DNA of 64,000 bases from positions 838,933 to 902,932 of the forward strand of contig NZ_JAANNP010000001.1 of the NCBI RefSeq assembly GCF_011250635.1, given 5' to 3'. The notes beneath the pieces were generated by a model that was not told the origin of the DNA, made no database searches, and saw nothing but the letters and a program-made list of their open reading frames with translations. Below, one piece after another: positions 50,889-59,393 of this stretch. The stretch comes from Motilibacter deserti. GTDB lineage: Bacteria > Actinomycetota > Actinomycetes > Motilibacterales > Motilibacteraceae. Position 1 is the stretch's first letter. Each line of letters opens with the position of its first letter. The position numbers and the translations under genes were made by a program.

Positions 50889-52592
50889 ATGACGCTGACG
50901 GCTCCTGAGACCGGACGCGAGTCTCACGAGCGGCCGGTGCTCCTCAGCGTCGAGGACGACCCCGGGGTGGCGCGAGCGATCGCCCGCGACCTGCGCCGGC
51001 GCTACGGCGACACCCACCGGGTGGTGCGGGCCGAGTCCGGGCCGGAGGGCCTGGACGCGCTGCGCGAGCTGACCGTGCGCGGCGACCGCGTCGCGCTGCT
51101 GCTCGCCGACCACCGCATGCCCGCGATGACCGGCATCGAGTTCCTCGAGCAGGCCATGGACCTGGTGCCCGACGCCAAGCGCGTGCTGCTGACGGCCTAC
51201 GCGGACACCGACGCCGCGATCCGGGCCATCAACGAGGTCGACCTGGACCGCTACCTGCTCAAACCGTGGGACCCGCCGGAGGAGCGGCTCTACCCCCCGC
51301 TCGACGAGCTGCTCAAGGAATGGGCGGCGACGTCGAAGGCGCCGACCGAGGGGCTCACCCTCGTCGGGCACCAGTGGAGCGCGCAGACCCAGCTGGCCAA
51401 GGAGTTCCTCGCCCGCAACGGCATTCCCTACCGCCACCTCGACGTTCGCGGCGAGGAGGCCCGTCGGCTGCTCGCGGTCGCCCGGCTGGACGACACGCCG
51501 GACGAGCTGCCCGTCGCCTTCATGCCCGACGGGACCGTGCTGGCGCGGTGCACGCCGCGCGACCTCGCCGAGCGGGTCGGGCTGTCGACGGCAGCCGGCA
51601 GCCCGTTCTACGACGTGGTCGTCGTCGGCGGCGGCCCGGCGGGGCTCGGGTCCGCGGTCTACGCGGCCAGCGAGGGGCTGCGCACCCTGCTCGTGGAGCG
51701 CGCCGCGACCGGCGGCCAGGCGGGCCAGAGCAGCCGCATCGAGAACTACCTCGGCTTCCCCCGCGGCGTCTCCGGGGCCGACCTCGCCCAGCGGGCGCGC
51801 GACCAGGCGCTCCGCTTCGGCGTGGAGATCGTGACGACGGTGGAGGTGACGTCGCTGGAGTCCTCCGGCGAGGGGCGCAAGGCGCACTTCGCCGACGGCT
51901 CGGAGGTCGCGTGCCATGCGGTCGTGCTCGCGACGGGCGTCTCCTACACGACGCTCCCGGCGCCCGGCGTCGCCGAGTTCACCGGGCGCGGCGTCTATCA
52001 GGGAGCGGCCGCCCACGAGGCGCACAACTGCGAGGGGCAGGACGTCTACATCGTCGGAGCCGCCAACTCCGCCGGGCAGGCCGCACTGTTCTTCGCAAAA
52101 TACGCTTCACGTGTCGTGATCGTGGCGCGCGGTGCGGACCTGCGCCGCAGCATGAGCGAATACCTCGTGGCCCGCATCGAGGCGTCCGACAACATCGTGG
52201 TCCGCACGTGCACGGAGATCGAGGCGGCCGAGGGCGGCGAGCACCTCGAGCGGCTGCGGCTGCGCGACAACCGCAACGACACCGTGGAGACCGTCGACGC
52301 CGAGTGGCTCTTCATCTTCATCGGCGCGAAGCCGCGCACGTCCTGGCTCGGCGAGGGGGTCGTACGCGACGAGAAGGGCTTCCTGGTCACCGGCCCGGAC
52401 CTGCTCGACGCCCAGCGGCGGCCGCCCGCGGGCTGGCCGCTCGACCGCGACCCCTACCTGCTGGAGACGAGCGTCCCGGGGGTCTTCGCCGCCGGCGACG
52501 TCCGCGCGACCTCGATCAAGCGCGTGGCCTCCGCCGTCGGCGAGGGCGCCCTCGCCGTCAGCCTCGTGCACCGCTACCTGGAGGGGCTGTGA
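50889..52592 (+). CDS. fusion of response-regulator receiver and thioredoxin-reductase-like flavoprotein
   Basis: 567 residues. Residues 15-140 are a CheY-like receiver (VLLSVEDDPGVARAIARDLR, phospho-acceptor D74 in LLADHRMPAMTG, K in YLLKPWDPPEER). A short linker domain (150-235) looks like a glutaredoxin/thioredoxin-fold segment (AKEFLARNGIPYRHLDVRGE). The rest is a FAD/NAD oxidoreductase of thioredoxin reductase type (VVVVGGGPAGLGSAVYAASE, VYIVGAANSAGQAALFFAKY, GVFAAGDVRATSIKRVASAV). The redox-active CxxC is absent: its place has AHNCEGQDVY with one Cys. It is coupled by GTGA to a histidine kinase gene. Likely a redox-linked signalling enzyme; substrate unknown. Confidence 0.88.
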   Translation: MTLTAPETGRESHERPVLLSVEDDPGVARAIARDLRRRYGDTHRVVRAESGPEGLDALRELTVRGDRVALLLADHRMPAMTGIEFLEQAMDLVPDAKRVLLTAYADTDAAIRAINEVDLDRYLLKPWDPPEERLYPPLDELLKEWAATSKAPTEGLTLVGHQWSAQTQLAKEFLARNGIPYRHLDVRGEEARRLLAVARLDDTPDELPVAFMPDGTVLARCTPRDLAERVGLSTAAGSPFYDVVVVGGGPAGLGSAVYAASEGLRTLLVERAATGGQAGQSSRIENYLGFPRGVSGADLAQRARDQALRFGVEIVTTVEVTSLESSGEGRKAHFADGSEVACHAVVLATGVSYTTLPAPGVAEFTGRGVYQGAAAHEAHNCEGQDVYIVGAANSAGQAALFFAKYASRVVIVARGADLRRSMSEYLVARIEASDNIVVRTCTEIEAAEGGEHLERLRLRDNRNDTVETVDAEWLFIFIGAKPRTSWLGEGVVRDEKGFLVTGPDLLDAQRRPPAGWPLDRDPYLLETSVPGVFAAGDVRATSIKRVASAVGEGALAVSLVHRYLEGL

Positions 52593-54022
52593 CCGACCTG
52601 AGCACCAGCACCGCCCGCGTCAGCCCGGACGAGCTGCGCAAGCTCTTCCTGTTCGAGGCGCTGCCCGAGTCCAAGCTGGAGTGGCTCTCCGAGCGCGGGG
52701 AGCGCCGGACATACGAAGCGGGCTCCGTGGTCTACCGCGAGGGCGAGCCGGCGAGCTGCTTCTACTCCATGCTCGAGGGGCGCATCCGCCTGCTGCGCAC
52801 GGTCAACGGCGAGGACGTCCTCATCAACGAGACGGACCACGTCGGGACCTACGCGGGAGCGATGAAGTCGTTCATCCCCGGGGCGGAGGAGGCCTACTTC
52901 AACTCCCTCGTGACGGTGGAGGCGAGCAGCTTCTATCAGCTGGACGCCTCGCTGTTCTCCGAGTTCATGCACGTGCACATGCCGATGGCCGTGCACCTGC
53001 TCGAGGGGCTCTACGTCGGCGTCCGCAACAGCGAGTCGGTCGTACGCCAGCGCGAGCACCTGGCCAAGCTCGGCACGCTGTCGGCGAGCCTTGCGCACGA
53101 GCTCAACAACCCCGCGGCCGCCGCCGGCCGGGCCACCGCGCAGCTGCGCGAGCGCGTCGACGGCCTGCGCCGGGGGCTGGCGATCCTCGCCGGGCCGCAG
53201 GTCGACCCCGGCGCCCTGCAGCGAGTGTTCGCCGCCCAGGAGTCGGCGGTGCGCCTGGCAAAGGAGGCGCCCCCGCTGAGCCCGCTGCAGCGCGCCGACC
53301 TCGAGGACGAGCTCGGCGAGCGCATCGAGGACGCCGGTGTCGACGGGGCCTACGACCTGGCCGCCGTCTTCGTCGGCGCCGGCCTGGGCACCGAGTGGCT
53401 CGAGGACGCGCTGGACGGCATGACCGGCAAGCTCGCGCAGAAGTGCCTGCGCTGGGTGGCGGACGCCCTCGAGACCGAGGCGCTCATGGACGAGATCGGC
53501 CGCTCGACCAGCGCGATCTCCGAGCTCGTCGCAGCAGTGAAGCAGTATTCGTACATGGACAGCTCGGCCGTCCAGGACGTCGACGTGCACGCCGGCCTGG
53601 AGAGCACGGTCATCATGCTCGGCCACAAGCTGCGCGCCGTGGAGGTGCTGCGCGACTACGCCGATGGCCTGCCGCACATCCCGGCCTACGGCGCCGAGCT
53701 CAACCAGGTGTGGACGAACCTCATCGACAACGCGGCGCAGGCGATGAACGGCCACGGGACCCTGACGTTGCACACCGAGCTCGACGGGGACGTCGTGCAC
53801 GTCGACGTCGCCGACACGGGGCCGGGGATCCCGGAGCAGGTGCAGCCGCGGGTCTTCGATGCCTTCTTCACCACCAAGCCGCAGGGGCAGGGCAGCGGGC
53901 TCGGCCTGGACAACGCGCGGCGCATCGTGGAGCGCCGGCACAACGGCTCCATCGGCTTCACGACCGGGGACAGCGGCACGACGTTCCGGGTCACGCTCCC
54001 CGTGGCCCAGCGGCTTTCCTGA
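52589..54022 (+). CDS. cyclic-nucleotide-binding-domain histidine kinase
   Basis: 477 residues from GTG 52589 (GTGA overlap). Residues 12-140 form a cNMP-binding fold (LFLFEALPESKLEWLSERGE, VVYREGEPASCFYSMLEGRI). Then comes an H-box LSASLAHELNNPAAAAGRAT with phospho-acceptor His170, a helical middle, and an HATPase_c domain (NQVWTNLIDNAAQAMNGHGT, DTGPGIPEQVQPRVFDAFFT, GSGLGLDNARRIVERRHNGS). No membrane helix, so it senses an internal signal. It probably phosphorylates the receiver fused to the neighbouring flavoprotein. Confidence 0.9.
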   Translation: MTDLSTSTARVSPDELRKLFLFEALPESKLEWLSERGERRTYEAGSVVYREGEPASCFYSMLEGRIRLLRTVNGEDVLINETDHVGTYAGAMKSFIPGAEEAYFNSLVTVEASSFYQLDASLFSEFMHVHMPMAVHLLEGLYVGVRNSESVVRQREHLAKLGTLSASLAHELNNPAAAAGRATAQLRERVDGLRRGLAILAGPQVDPGALQRVFAAQESAVRLAKEAPPLSPLQRADLEDELGERIEDAGVDGAYDLAAVFVGAGLGTEWLEDALDGMTGKLAQKCLRWVADALETEALMDEIGRSTSAISELVAAVKQYSYMDSSAVQDVDVHAGLESTVIMLGHKLRAVEVLRDYADGLPHIPAYGAELNQVWTNLIDNAAQAMNGHGTLTLHTELDGDVVHVDVADTGPGIPEQVQPRVFDAFFTTKPQGQGSGLGLDNARRIVERRHNGSIGFTTGDSGTTFRVTLPVAQRLS

Positions 54023-54092
54023 ATCCCTCGACCCGCCCGCCCCTCCCGGCCCCGCTCCGCGGCCGAGAGCCCCGTCCGACAAGGAGAGCACC

Positions 54093-54395
54093 ATGGCCGA
54101 CCCGTCGAACTGCAGCCACCTCGACACCATCGACGCGTCCGTCGCGCCCAGTGCCGACGGGTGCGAGGACTGCCTGAAGCAGGACGGCTGGTGGGTCCAC
54201 CTGCGGCTCTGCCGGTCGTGCGGGCACGTCGGGTGCTGCGACTCCTCCCCCTCCAAGCACGCCACCGCGCACAGCCGCAGCAGCTCGCACCCGGTGGTGC
54301 AGTCGTTCGAGCCGGGCGAGGACTGGCTCTGGTGCTACTCCGACGAAGTCGGCTTCACCCTTCCGGAGCTCACCCCGAGCCCGTCGCACAGCTGA
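54093..54395 (+). CDS. UBP-type zinc finger protein
   Basis: 100 residues with AAGGAGA upstream. Zinc ligands follow the UBP (ZnF-UBP) pattern: CSHLD, CEDCLKQDGWWVHLRLCRSC, GHVGCCDSSPSKHATAHSRS and SHPVVQSFEPGEDWLWCY. In eukaryotes the fold binds ubiquitin C-termini; bacterial stand-alone versions have no proven role. It follows the receiver-flavoprotein and kinase genes and completes the three-gene module. Confidence 0.87.
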   Translation: MADPSNCSHLDTIDASVAPSADGCEDCLKQDGWWVHLRLCRSCGHVGCCDSSPSKHATAHSRSSSHPVVQSFEPGEDWLWCYSDEVGFTLPELTPSPSHS

Positions 54396-54432
54396 CCACC
54401 GGACAACCTAGGGCGGGGCGGCCGGCAGCGGC

Positions 54433-54648
54433 TCAGATGCGGCGCACCTCGCGCCCCGGCTCGCCCAGCTCGTGGAACTCGACCTCGAGGACGTCGGCCA
54501 CCCTGTCCGCCGTCACCTCGGGCGGGATGACGACGTCGGGGTCCGGGCGGCGCACCCCGTCACCGAGCCGGTAGACCCGCCACTGCCCGCCGTCGCGGAC
54601 GACCTCCAGCCGCAGCCGCCCGTAGACGTCGAACCGCAGGCGCTGCAT
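54433..54648 (-). CDS. DUF7661-like small protein
   Basis: 71 residues: MQRLRFDVYGRLRLEVVRDG, QWRVYRLGDGVRRPDPDVVI and EVEFHELGEPGREVRRI. The xFDVYGR start, W-x-V-Y and the final FHE-x8-VxRI fit a widely spread family of about 70 residues that I know as DUF7661. Function unknown. Downstream of it on the minus strand is the convergent zinc-finger gene. Confidence 0.7.
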   Translation of the reverse strand: MQRLRFDVYGRLRLEVVRDGGQWRVYRLGDGVRRPDPDVVIPPEVTADRVADVLEVEFHELGEPGREVRRI

Positions 54649-54750
54649 GGGTTCATTGTGGGAGCGCGCGGACCGCAGTCAAGGGCCGGGCGGCCGATCT
54701 GCCCGATGGCGACGGGACCCGTGTGTGCGCGGTCGCAGGCCGTGACCCCC

Positions 54751-54818
54751 CGGTCGTGACGATGGGCCGGTCGTGACGATGGGCCGGTCGTGACGATGGC
54801 CCGGTCGTGACGATGGCC
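54751..54818. repeat. four tandem 17-bp repeats
   Basis: CGGTCGTGACGATGGGC twice (54751, 54768), then CGGTCGTGACGATGGCC twice (54785, 54802), head to tail without gaps. They lie in the 230-bp region between the 5' end of the DUF7661-like gene and the 3' end of the GNAT gene. No gene is present at 54649-54878. Confidence 0.9.
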
Positions 54819-54878
54819 CGGGTGGCGAGTGACCCGGTCCCCGCGAGGGACCCGGGCCGCAGCGGGTGGCCGCGCCCG

Positions 54879-55196
54879 TCAGTCGGCGCTCCCGATGCGG
54901 GTGCGCGAGCTGTAGACGAGGTCGGCGTACTCCTGATGCTTGGCGATGTAGCTCTTGACGAACGGGCACAGCGGAAGCACCCTTCGCCCGTCGCGGCGCA
55001 CGTCGTCGAGCGCGTCGTGGACCAGGCGCGAGGCCACACCCTGCCCCTCGTATCCGTGGAAGACCTCGGTGTGGGTGAAGACGACGAGGCCGTCGGTGAG
55101 GAGGTACTCGGCGACGGCCGCGAGCGGGCCGGACGCGTCCTCGACGCGGCCCTCGTAGCGCTTGTGCTCGGGCGAGTTCGAGACGGCGAGACGCAT
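54879..55196 (-). CDS. small GNAT-type N-acetyltransferase (YjdJ-like)
   Basis: 105 residues. Pattern AVSNSPEHKRYEGRVEDASG, LVVFTHTEVFHGYEGQGVAS (acetyl-CoA pyrophosphate loop GxEGQGVAS), RLVHDALDDVRRDGRRVLPL and CPFVKSYIAKHQEYADLVYS is that of the short GNAT proteins of the YjdJ/Gtn10 type. Acetyl acceptor unknown. Cytoplasmic. Confidence 0.87.
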   Translation of the reverse strand: MRLAVSNSPEHKRYEGRVEDASGPLAAVAEYLLTDGLVVFTHTEVFHGYEGQGVASRLVHDALDDVRRDGRRVLPLCPFVKSYIAKHQEYADLVYSSRTRIGSAD

Positions 55197-55288
55197 GACA
55201 TCCCTTCGGACGGAGCGGGTTCCTCGACCGCAAAGCTCTCATGCCATACGGTCCGGACGACAGGCCCGCAGCCGGAGAGGAAGATCTC

Positions 55289-55534
55289 GTGGACGAGCAG
55301 TCGATCCTGCAGCAGGTGCACCAGCTCGTGGAGCAGGAGCACACGCTGCGCGCCCAGGTCGAGGACGGCACGATCAGCGCGGACGACGAGCGCGCGCGGC
55401 TCCAGCGGCTGGAGGAGGCGCTGGACCAGTGCTGGGACCTGCTGCGCCAGCGCCGGGCGCGCCGGGACGCCGGCCAGGACGCGGACGGCGCGGCGGTCCG
55501 GCCCGTCGGCGAGGTCGAGGGCTACCTGCAGTAG
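55289..55534 (+). CDS. DUF2630 family protein
   Basis: 81 residues from GTG 55289, with GGAGAGGAAG just upstream. Helical and acidic: DEQSILQQVHQLVEQEHTLR, ADDERARLQRLEEALDQCWD and LLRQRRARRDAGQD, the DUF2630 pattern found across actinobacteria. Function unknown. Confidence 0.85.
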   Translation: MDEQSILQQVHQLVEQEHTLRAQVEDGTISADDERARLQRLEEALDQCWDLLRQRRARRDAGQDADGAAVRPVGEVEGYLQ

Positions 55535-55630
55535 GCCCGTCCACTCGGACCGCGACGAGAACGGCCGATAGGGGCCGCAGGACGGCGTACCGGCGGGACG
55601 AGCCGCGCCACGACAGGAGGAGGAGCGGTC

Positions 55631-56356
55631 CTGCTCGGCCGATCTACCCGCGTCGCGCTGCTCGCCCTCGCGCTGACGGGCTGCTCCCTGCCCGACTACA
55701 CGGCACCCGCTCCGGCGGCGCCCGCGCCGGCCGCGCCCACGTCCGGCGGGAGCGGGCCCGGCGGGAACGCGCTCGCGGCGCTCGACGCCCTGGTCGTGAA
55801 GGGCCGAGCTCCCCGGGCCGGCTACGACCGCGAGGAGTTCGGCCCGGCCTGGGCCGACGTCGACCGCAACGGCTGCGACACCCGCAACGACGTGCTCCGC
55901 CGCGACCTCGCCGAGGTGGCGACGAAGCCGGGCACCCGGGGCTGCGTCGTCGCCACGGGCACGCTCGTCGACCCCTACTCCGGCGCCACCATCGAGTTCG
56001 TCCGTGGCATGGGCACCAGCCAGGCCGTCCAGATCGACCACGTGGTCGCGCTCTCGGACGCCTGGCAGAAGGGCGCCCAGCAGTGGGACGAGGCGCTCCG
56101 CGAGGAGTTCGCGAACGACCCCCTGGAGCTGCTCGCCGTGGACGGCCGGCTCAACTCGGCCAAGCGCGACGGGGACGCCGCGACCTGGCTGCCGCCGGCC
56201 CGGCCGGCCCGGTGCGCGTACGTCGCCCGCCAGGTGGCCGTGAAGGCGAAGTACCGGCTGTGGGTCACCGCCGCCGAGAAGGCCGCGATCGGGCGCGTGC
56301 TCGCCGGGTGCCCGGACGAGCCGCTGCCCCCGTCGACAGTGGCCGCCCGCAGGTAG
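55631..56356 (+). CDS. secreted HNH-endonuclease-like lipoprotein, probable CTG start
   Basis: 241 residues. The N-terminus LLGRSTRVALLALALTGCSL is a lipoprotein signal (lipobox LTGC), followed by an Ala/Pro linker and a GmrSD/DUF1524-type HNH domain (YDREEFGPAWADVDRNGCDT, VQIDHVVALSDAWQKGAQQW and LNSAKRDGDAATWLPP). The two cysteines of the domain may form a disulphide. In this frame no ATG, GTG or TTG lies between upstream sequence and the lipobox; CTG 55631, eight bases after a GGAGGAGGAG stretch, is the best start. Proteins of this type are probably extracellular nucleases. Confidence 0.75.
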   Translation: MLGRSTRVALLALALTGCSLPDYTAPAPAAPAPAAPTSGGSGPGGNALAALDALVVKGRAPRAGYDREEFGPAWADVDRNGCDTRNDVLRRDLAEVATKPGTRGCVVATGTLVDPYSGATIEFVRGMGTSQAVQIDHVVALSDAWQKGAQQWDEALREEFANDPLELLAVDGRLNSAKRDGDAATWLPPARPARCAYVARQVAVKAKYRLWVTAAEKAAIGRVLAGCPDEPLPPSTVAARR

Positions 56357-56417
56357 GCCCGAGCGTTGAACCGACCCCGCCCGGTGCCCTACGTTGCGCC
56401 GGGACGGGGAGGATCGG

Positions 56418-57503
56418 GTGAAGGACACCGGGCCGGACGAGGAGCCTGCGGGCTTCTGGAGCTACGCGCACGCCGACGACGACGGCGAGGACGGGCGCCT
56501 GACCCGGCTCGCCGGGCGCGTCCGGGCCGAGTTCGCGGCGACCACCGGCAGCGACCTCGTCCTCTTCCTCGACCGGGACGCGCTGTCCTGGGGCTCCCAG
56601 TGGCGCGCCCGCATCGACGCCGCCCTGCGCGCCACGACGTTCTTCGTCCCGCTCGTCACCCCGAGGTACTTCCGGAGCCCGGAGTGCCGGCGGGAGCTGC
56701 TCGGCTTCGCGGGCCACGCCGAGAGCCTGGGGCTGCGCGAACTACTACTTCCGGTGTACTACATCGATGTCCCGGGCCTGTCCGAGGACTCCGCGGACGA
56801 GGCCGTCGCGCTGGTCGCCGGGGTGCAGTGGGAGGACTGGCGCGGGCTCCGTCTCGAGGACGAGCACTCGTCGGCATATCGCAAAGGGGTGGCGCGCATC
56901 GCCGCGCGGCTGGCGGCCCTCGCCGCTGCGCGGGCGCAGGAGCCGCGCGGACACGTACGCCGGCTCCCCCGGCCGGCCGACGACCGGCGGCACGAGCGGC
57001 TGGCCCGCTGGCACGCCACGGCGAGCGGCTGGGCCTCGGCCCTCGCCGAGCTTGCCGCCGCGGCAGCCCAGGTCGCGTCGGTCGTCGATCGGTCCGCACC
57101 ACGCCTGACCACGGCCACGACGGCCACGGAGCGCGAGGCCGAGGCCCGACGCCTGGCCCGCGAGCTGGTGCAGCCGGCGGAGCGGGTCTTCGCGTTGGGC
57201 AGCGGCCTCGCCGCTCGATCGGTCGAGCTCGCACCCGGCGTGCTGTCGACGGTGCGCGCGGCCGCCGACCAGCGCGACGACGAGGGGACCGGCTTCTTCT
57301 CGACGGTGCTCGGCCTCGCGGACGCGCTCGCGGAGCTCGCCGGAGAGGCCGCGTCCACCCGGCTCGTGCTGGGAAGGGCCCGGACGCTGAGCGATGAGCT
57401 GCACGGGCCGGTCGACCGCATCGCTGCGGGCATCCGCGGCATGGAGGACGCCCACACGGTGGTCGGGGAGTGGGCCCGGCTGGTCCGGCGGCTCCCGCGC
57501 TGA
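56418..57503 (+). CDS. TIR-domain protein with helical C-terminal region
   Basis: 361 residues from GTG 56418, with GGGGAGG 7 bases upstream. Residues 10-165 form a TIR domain (GFWSYAHADDDGEDGRLTRL, DLVLFLDRDALSWGSQWRA, RATTFFVPLVTPRYFRSPEC), with Glu89 in SPECRREL at the place of the NADase catalytic glutamate. The last 190 residues are helical and Ala-rich without known motif. Bacterial TIR proteins serve as NAD-depleting effectors in anti-phage defence or as toxins. No sensor partner (such as a STAND or Thoeris gene) adjoins, so the role is open. Confidence 0.82.
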   Translation: MKDTGPDEEPAGFWSYAHADDDGEDGRLTRLAGRVRAEFAATTGSDLVLFLDRDALSWGSQWRARIDAALRATTFFVPLVTPRYFRSPECRRELLGFAGHAESLGLRELLLPVYYIDVPGLSEDSADEAVALVAGVQWEDWRGLRLEDEHSSAYRKGVARIAARLAALAAARAQEPRGHVRRLPRPADDRRHERLARWHATASGWASALAELAAAAAQVASVVDRSAPRLTTATTATEREAEARRLARELVQPAERVFALGSGLAARSVELAPGVLSTVRAAADQRDDEGTGFFSTVLGLADALAELAGEAASTRLVLGRARTLSDELHGPVDRIAAGIRGMEDAHTVVGEWARLVRRLPR

Positions 57504-57650
57504 CCCCGATCCCTGCGACGGGGGCTGCGTCAGGAAGCGAACGCGGCCAGCGTCACGCGCGGAACGGTGCCCGTCATCCGGTTCGCGCAGAGTTCTCGGT
57601 GTCAGGCCGCGGACAGGCCGCAGCCGACCACCCGGAAGCGAGCAGAGCCC

Positions 57651-59204
57651 ATGAACCGCACGATCGCCCTCGTCGCCGCCGTCGCCGCCTCCACCGTCAC
57701 CGTCCTCGGTGGCGGAGCCACCGCCGCCTTCGCGGCCCCCACCGCCGCCGTCAACCCGTTCCCCGGCCTGGGCAAGGTGCCCGCCGGTGCCGACAAGGCC
57801 CTCTTCGGCGAGCAGCTCGCCGACCGCCTCGGCGAACGCTCGGCCGGGTCGTACGTCGACGAGAAGGGCGCACTCGTCGTGACGGTCCTCGACTCCGCGG
57901 CGGGCGCCCAGGTGGAGGCAACGGGAGCTGAAGCGAAGCTCGTGAAGCTGAGTTCGGGTGACCTGGAGGAGGTGACAGAGTCGCTCAACGAGAGCGGCCA
58001 GGCGGTGGGCACCGCGTGGAGCACCGACGTCGCGACGAACCAGGTCGTCGTCACGGTCACGCCGGACGCGAAGGGCCCGGCCCTCGACGCCCTGCTCGAG
58101 GAGGCCCGTGAGCAGGGCGAGGCCGTCCGCGTCGAGCACGCCGCCGAGGCGTACGACACCTTCGTCGGCGGCGGGGACGCCATCTATTCGAACACCAGCC
58201 GCTGCTCGCTCGGGTTCAACGTGCGGCAGAGCAACGGCACGGACGCCTTCCTCACGGCCGGGCACTGCGGCCCGGTCGGCACGCCCTGGTACGCCTCCTC
58301 CTCGCGGACGCCATTGCTCGGCACGACAGCCACGTCGGTGTTCCCCGGCCCCGGCGACTACGCCGTCGTCCCGTACGCCGCGGGGGCGCCTGCCCGTCCC
58401 AGCGCGGCCGGCCCGCAGACCATCACCCGGGTGCTGGACGCCGCCGTGGGCCAGTCCGCCTGCCGGCGTGGCAGCACGACCGGGACGCACTGCGGCTCGG
58501 TCACCGGCCTCAACGCCACGGTGAACTACCCCCAGGGCACGGTCACCGGGCTCGTGCGCACCAACATCTGCGCCGAGCCGGGCGACAGCGGCGGCGCGCT
58601 CTACGCGGGGACGGCCGCGCTCGGCCTGACCTCCGGCGGCAACGGCAACTGCACCACCGGTGGCACGACCTTCTTCCAGCCCGTCAAGCCGCTGATGGCG
58701 CAGTTCGGGCTGAGCATCCCGGTGGCGAACCTCGTGCTCAACGGCAGCTTCGAGAACCCCGACGTCCCGACCGGCCTCGCCTACGGCTACTACTCGATCC
58801 CGGGCTGGAGCACCCCGTCCGGCCGCCCGATGGAGATCCAGGACCACGCCCCCGGCGGCGGTGACGCGGCCGACGGCCGGCAGCTGCTCGAGCTGGACGC
58901 CAACATCTCCACGACCGTCACACAGCTCGTCCCGACCACTGCGGGCCGGACGTACGAGCTGACCCTGTCCTACTCCCCCCGCCCGGGCGTCAGCCCGGTG
59001 GACAACACCATGCGGGTCTCCTGGAACGGCGGCAGCGTCAAGGACGTCTCGGCCGACGGGGCCGGCCTGACCGCTCCGAGCTGGCGGACGCTCACGACCA
59101 CGTTCACCGCCACGAGCGCGCTGAGCACGCTGTCCATCGCCGACCTCGGCCCGGGCAACGGCCTCGGGATGTACGTCGACAAGGTCGTCCTCGCGGCGGT
59201 CTGA
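57651..59204 (+). CDS. secreted S1-family serine protease with DUF642-like C-terminal domain
   Basis: 517 residues. Signal peptide ([20 protein letters not shown] ... AFA), then a propeptide of about 140 residues ([40 protein letters not shown]) of alpha-lytic/streptogrisin type, then the chymotrypsin-fold catalytic domain with His205 (TAGHCG), Asp236 (PGDYAVVPY) and Ser313 (EPGDSGGAL). From about residue 360 a DUF642-like beta-sandwich follows ([45 protein letters not shown]), probably for carbohydrate or cell-wall binding. Exported and self-processed. A 14-bp-stem terminator lies behind it. Confidence 0.9.
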   Translation: MNRTIALVAAVAASTVTVLGGGATAAFAAPTAAVNPFPGLGKVPAGADKALFGEQLADRLGERSAGSYVDEKGALVVTVLDSAAGAQVEATGAEAKLVKLSSGDLEEVTESLNESGQAVGTAWSTDVATNQVVVTVTPDAKGPALDALLEEAREQGEAVRVEHAAEAYDTFVGGGDAIYSNTSRCSLGFNVRQSNGTDAFLTAGHCGPVGTPWYASSSRTPLLGTTATSVFPGPGDYAVVPYAAGAPARPSAAGPQTITRVLDAAVGQSACRRGSTTGTHCGSVTGLNATVNYPQGTVTGLVRTNICAEPGDSGGALYAGTAALGLTSGGNGNCTTGGTTFFQPVKPLMAQFGLSIPVANLVLNGSFENPDVPTGLAYGYYSIPGWSTPSGRPMEIQDHAPGGGDAADGRQLLELDANISTTVTQLVPTTAGRTYELTLSYSPRPGVSPVDNTMRVSWNGGSVKDVSADGAGLTAPSWRTLTTTFTATSALSTLSIADLGPGNGLGMYVDKVVLAAV

Positions 59205-59245
59205 GCCCGCCCGTCCAGCACCATCGAGCACCAGCGACAGCTGGC

Positions 59246-59277
59246 GGGTGCCGCAGCCTCCGGGCTGCGGCACCCGT
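59246..59277 (+). terminator. strong hairpin terminator after the S1 protease
   Basis: CGGGTGCCGCAGCC (59246-59259) pairs perfectly with GGCTGCGGCACCCG (59264-59277) over a TCCG loop, 42 bases after the stop. Confidence 0.8.
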
Positions 59278-59393
59278 TCGGCGTGACCGGCGGATGTATC
59301 ACCCGGCCCCCGCCCGCCTCCTCGACGTTGCTGTCCTGCTGGGGCAGACTGCGAGACCGCGCCCGCGAGGGCAGCGGCGGAGGAGGGAAACGA

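Noticed and set aside
54653-56428. Minus-strand frame of about 590 codons covering the tandem repeats
   Set aside because: It crosses the GNAT, DUF2630 and HNH genes in the wrong frame or strand and owes its opening to high GC.
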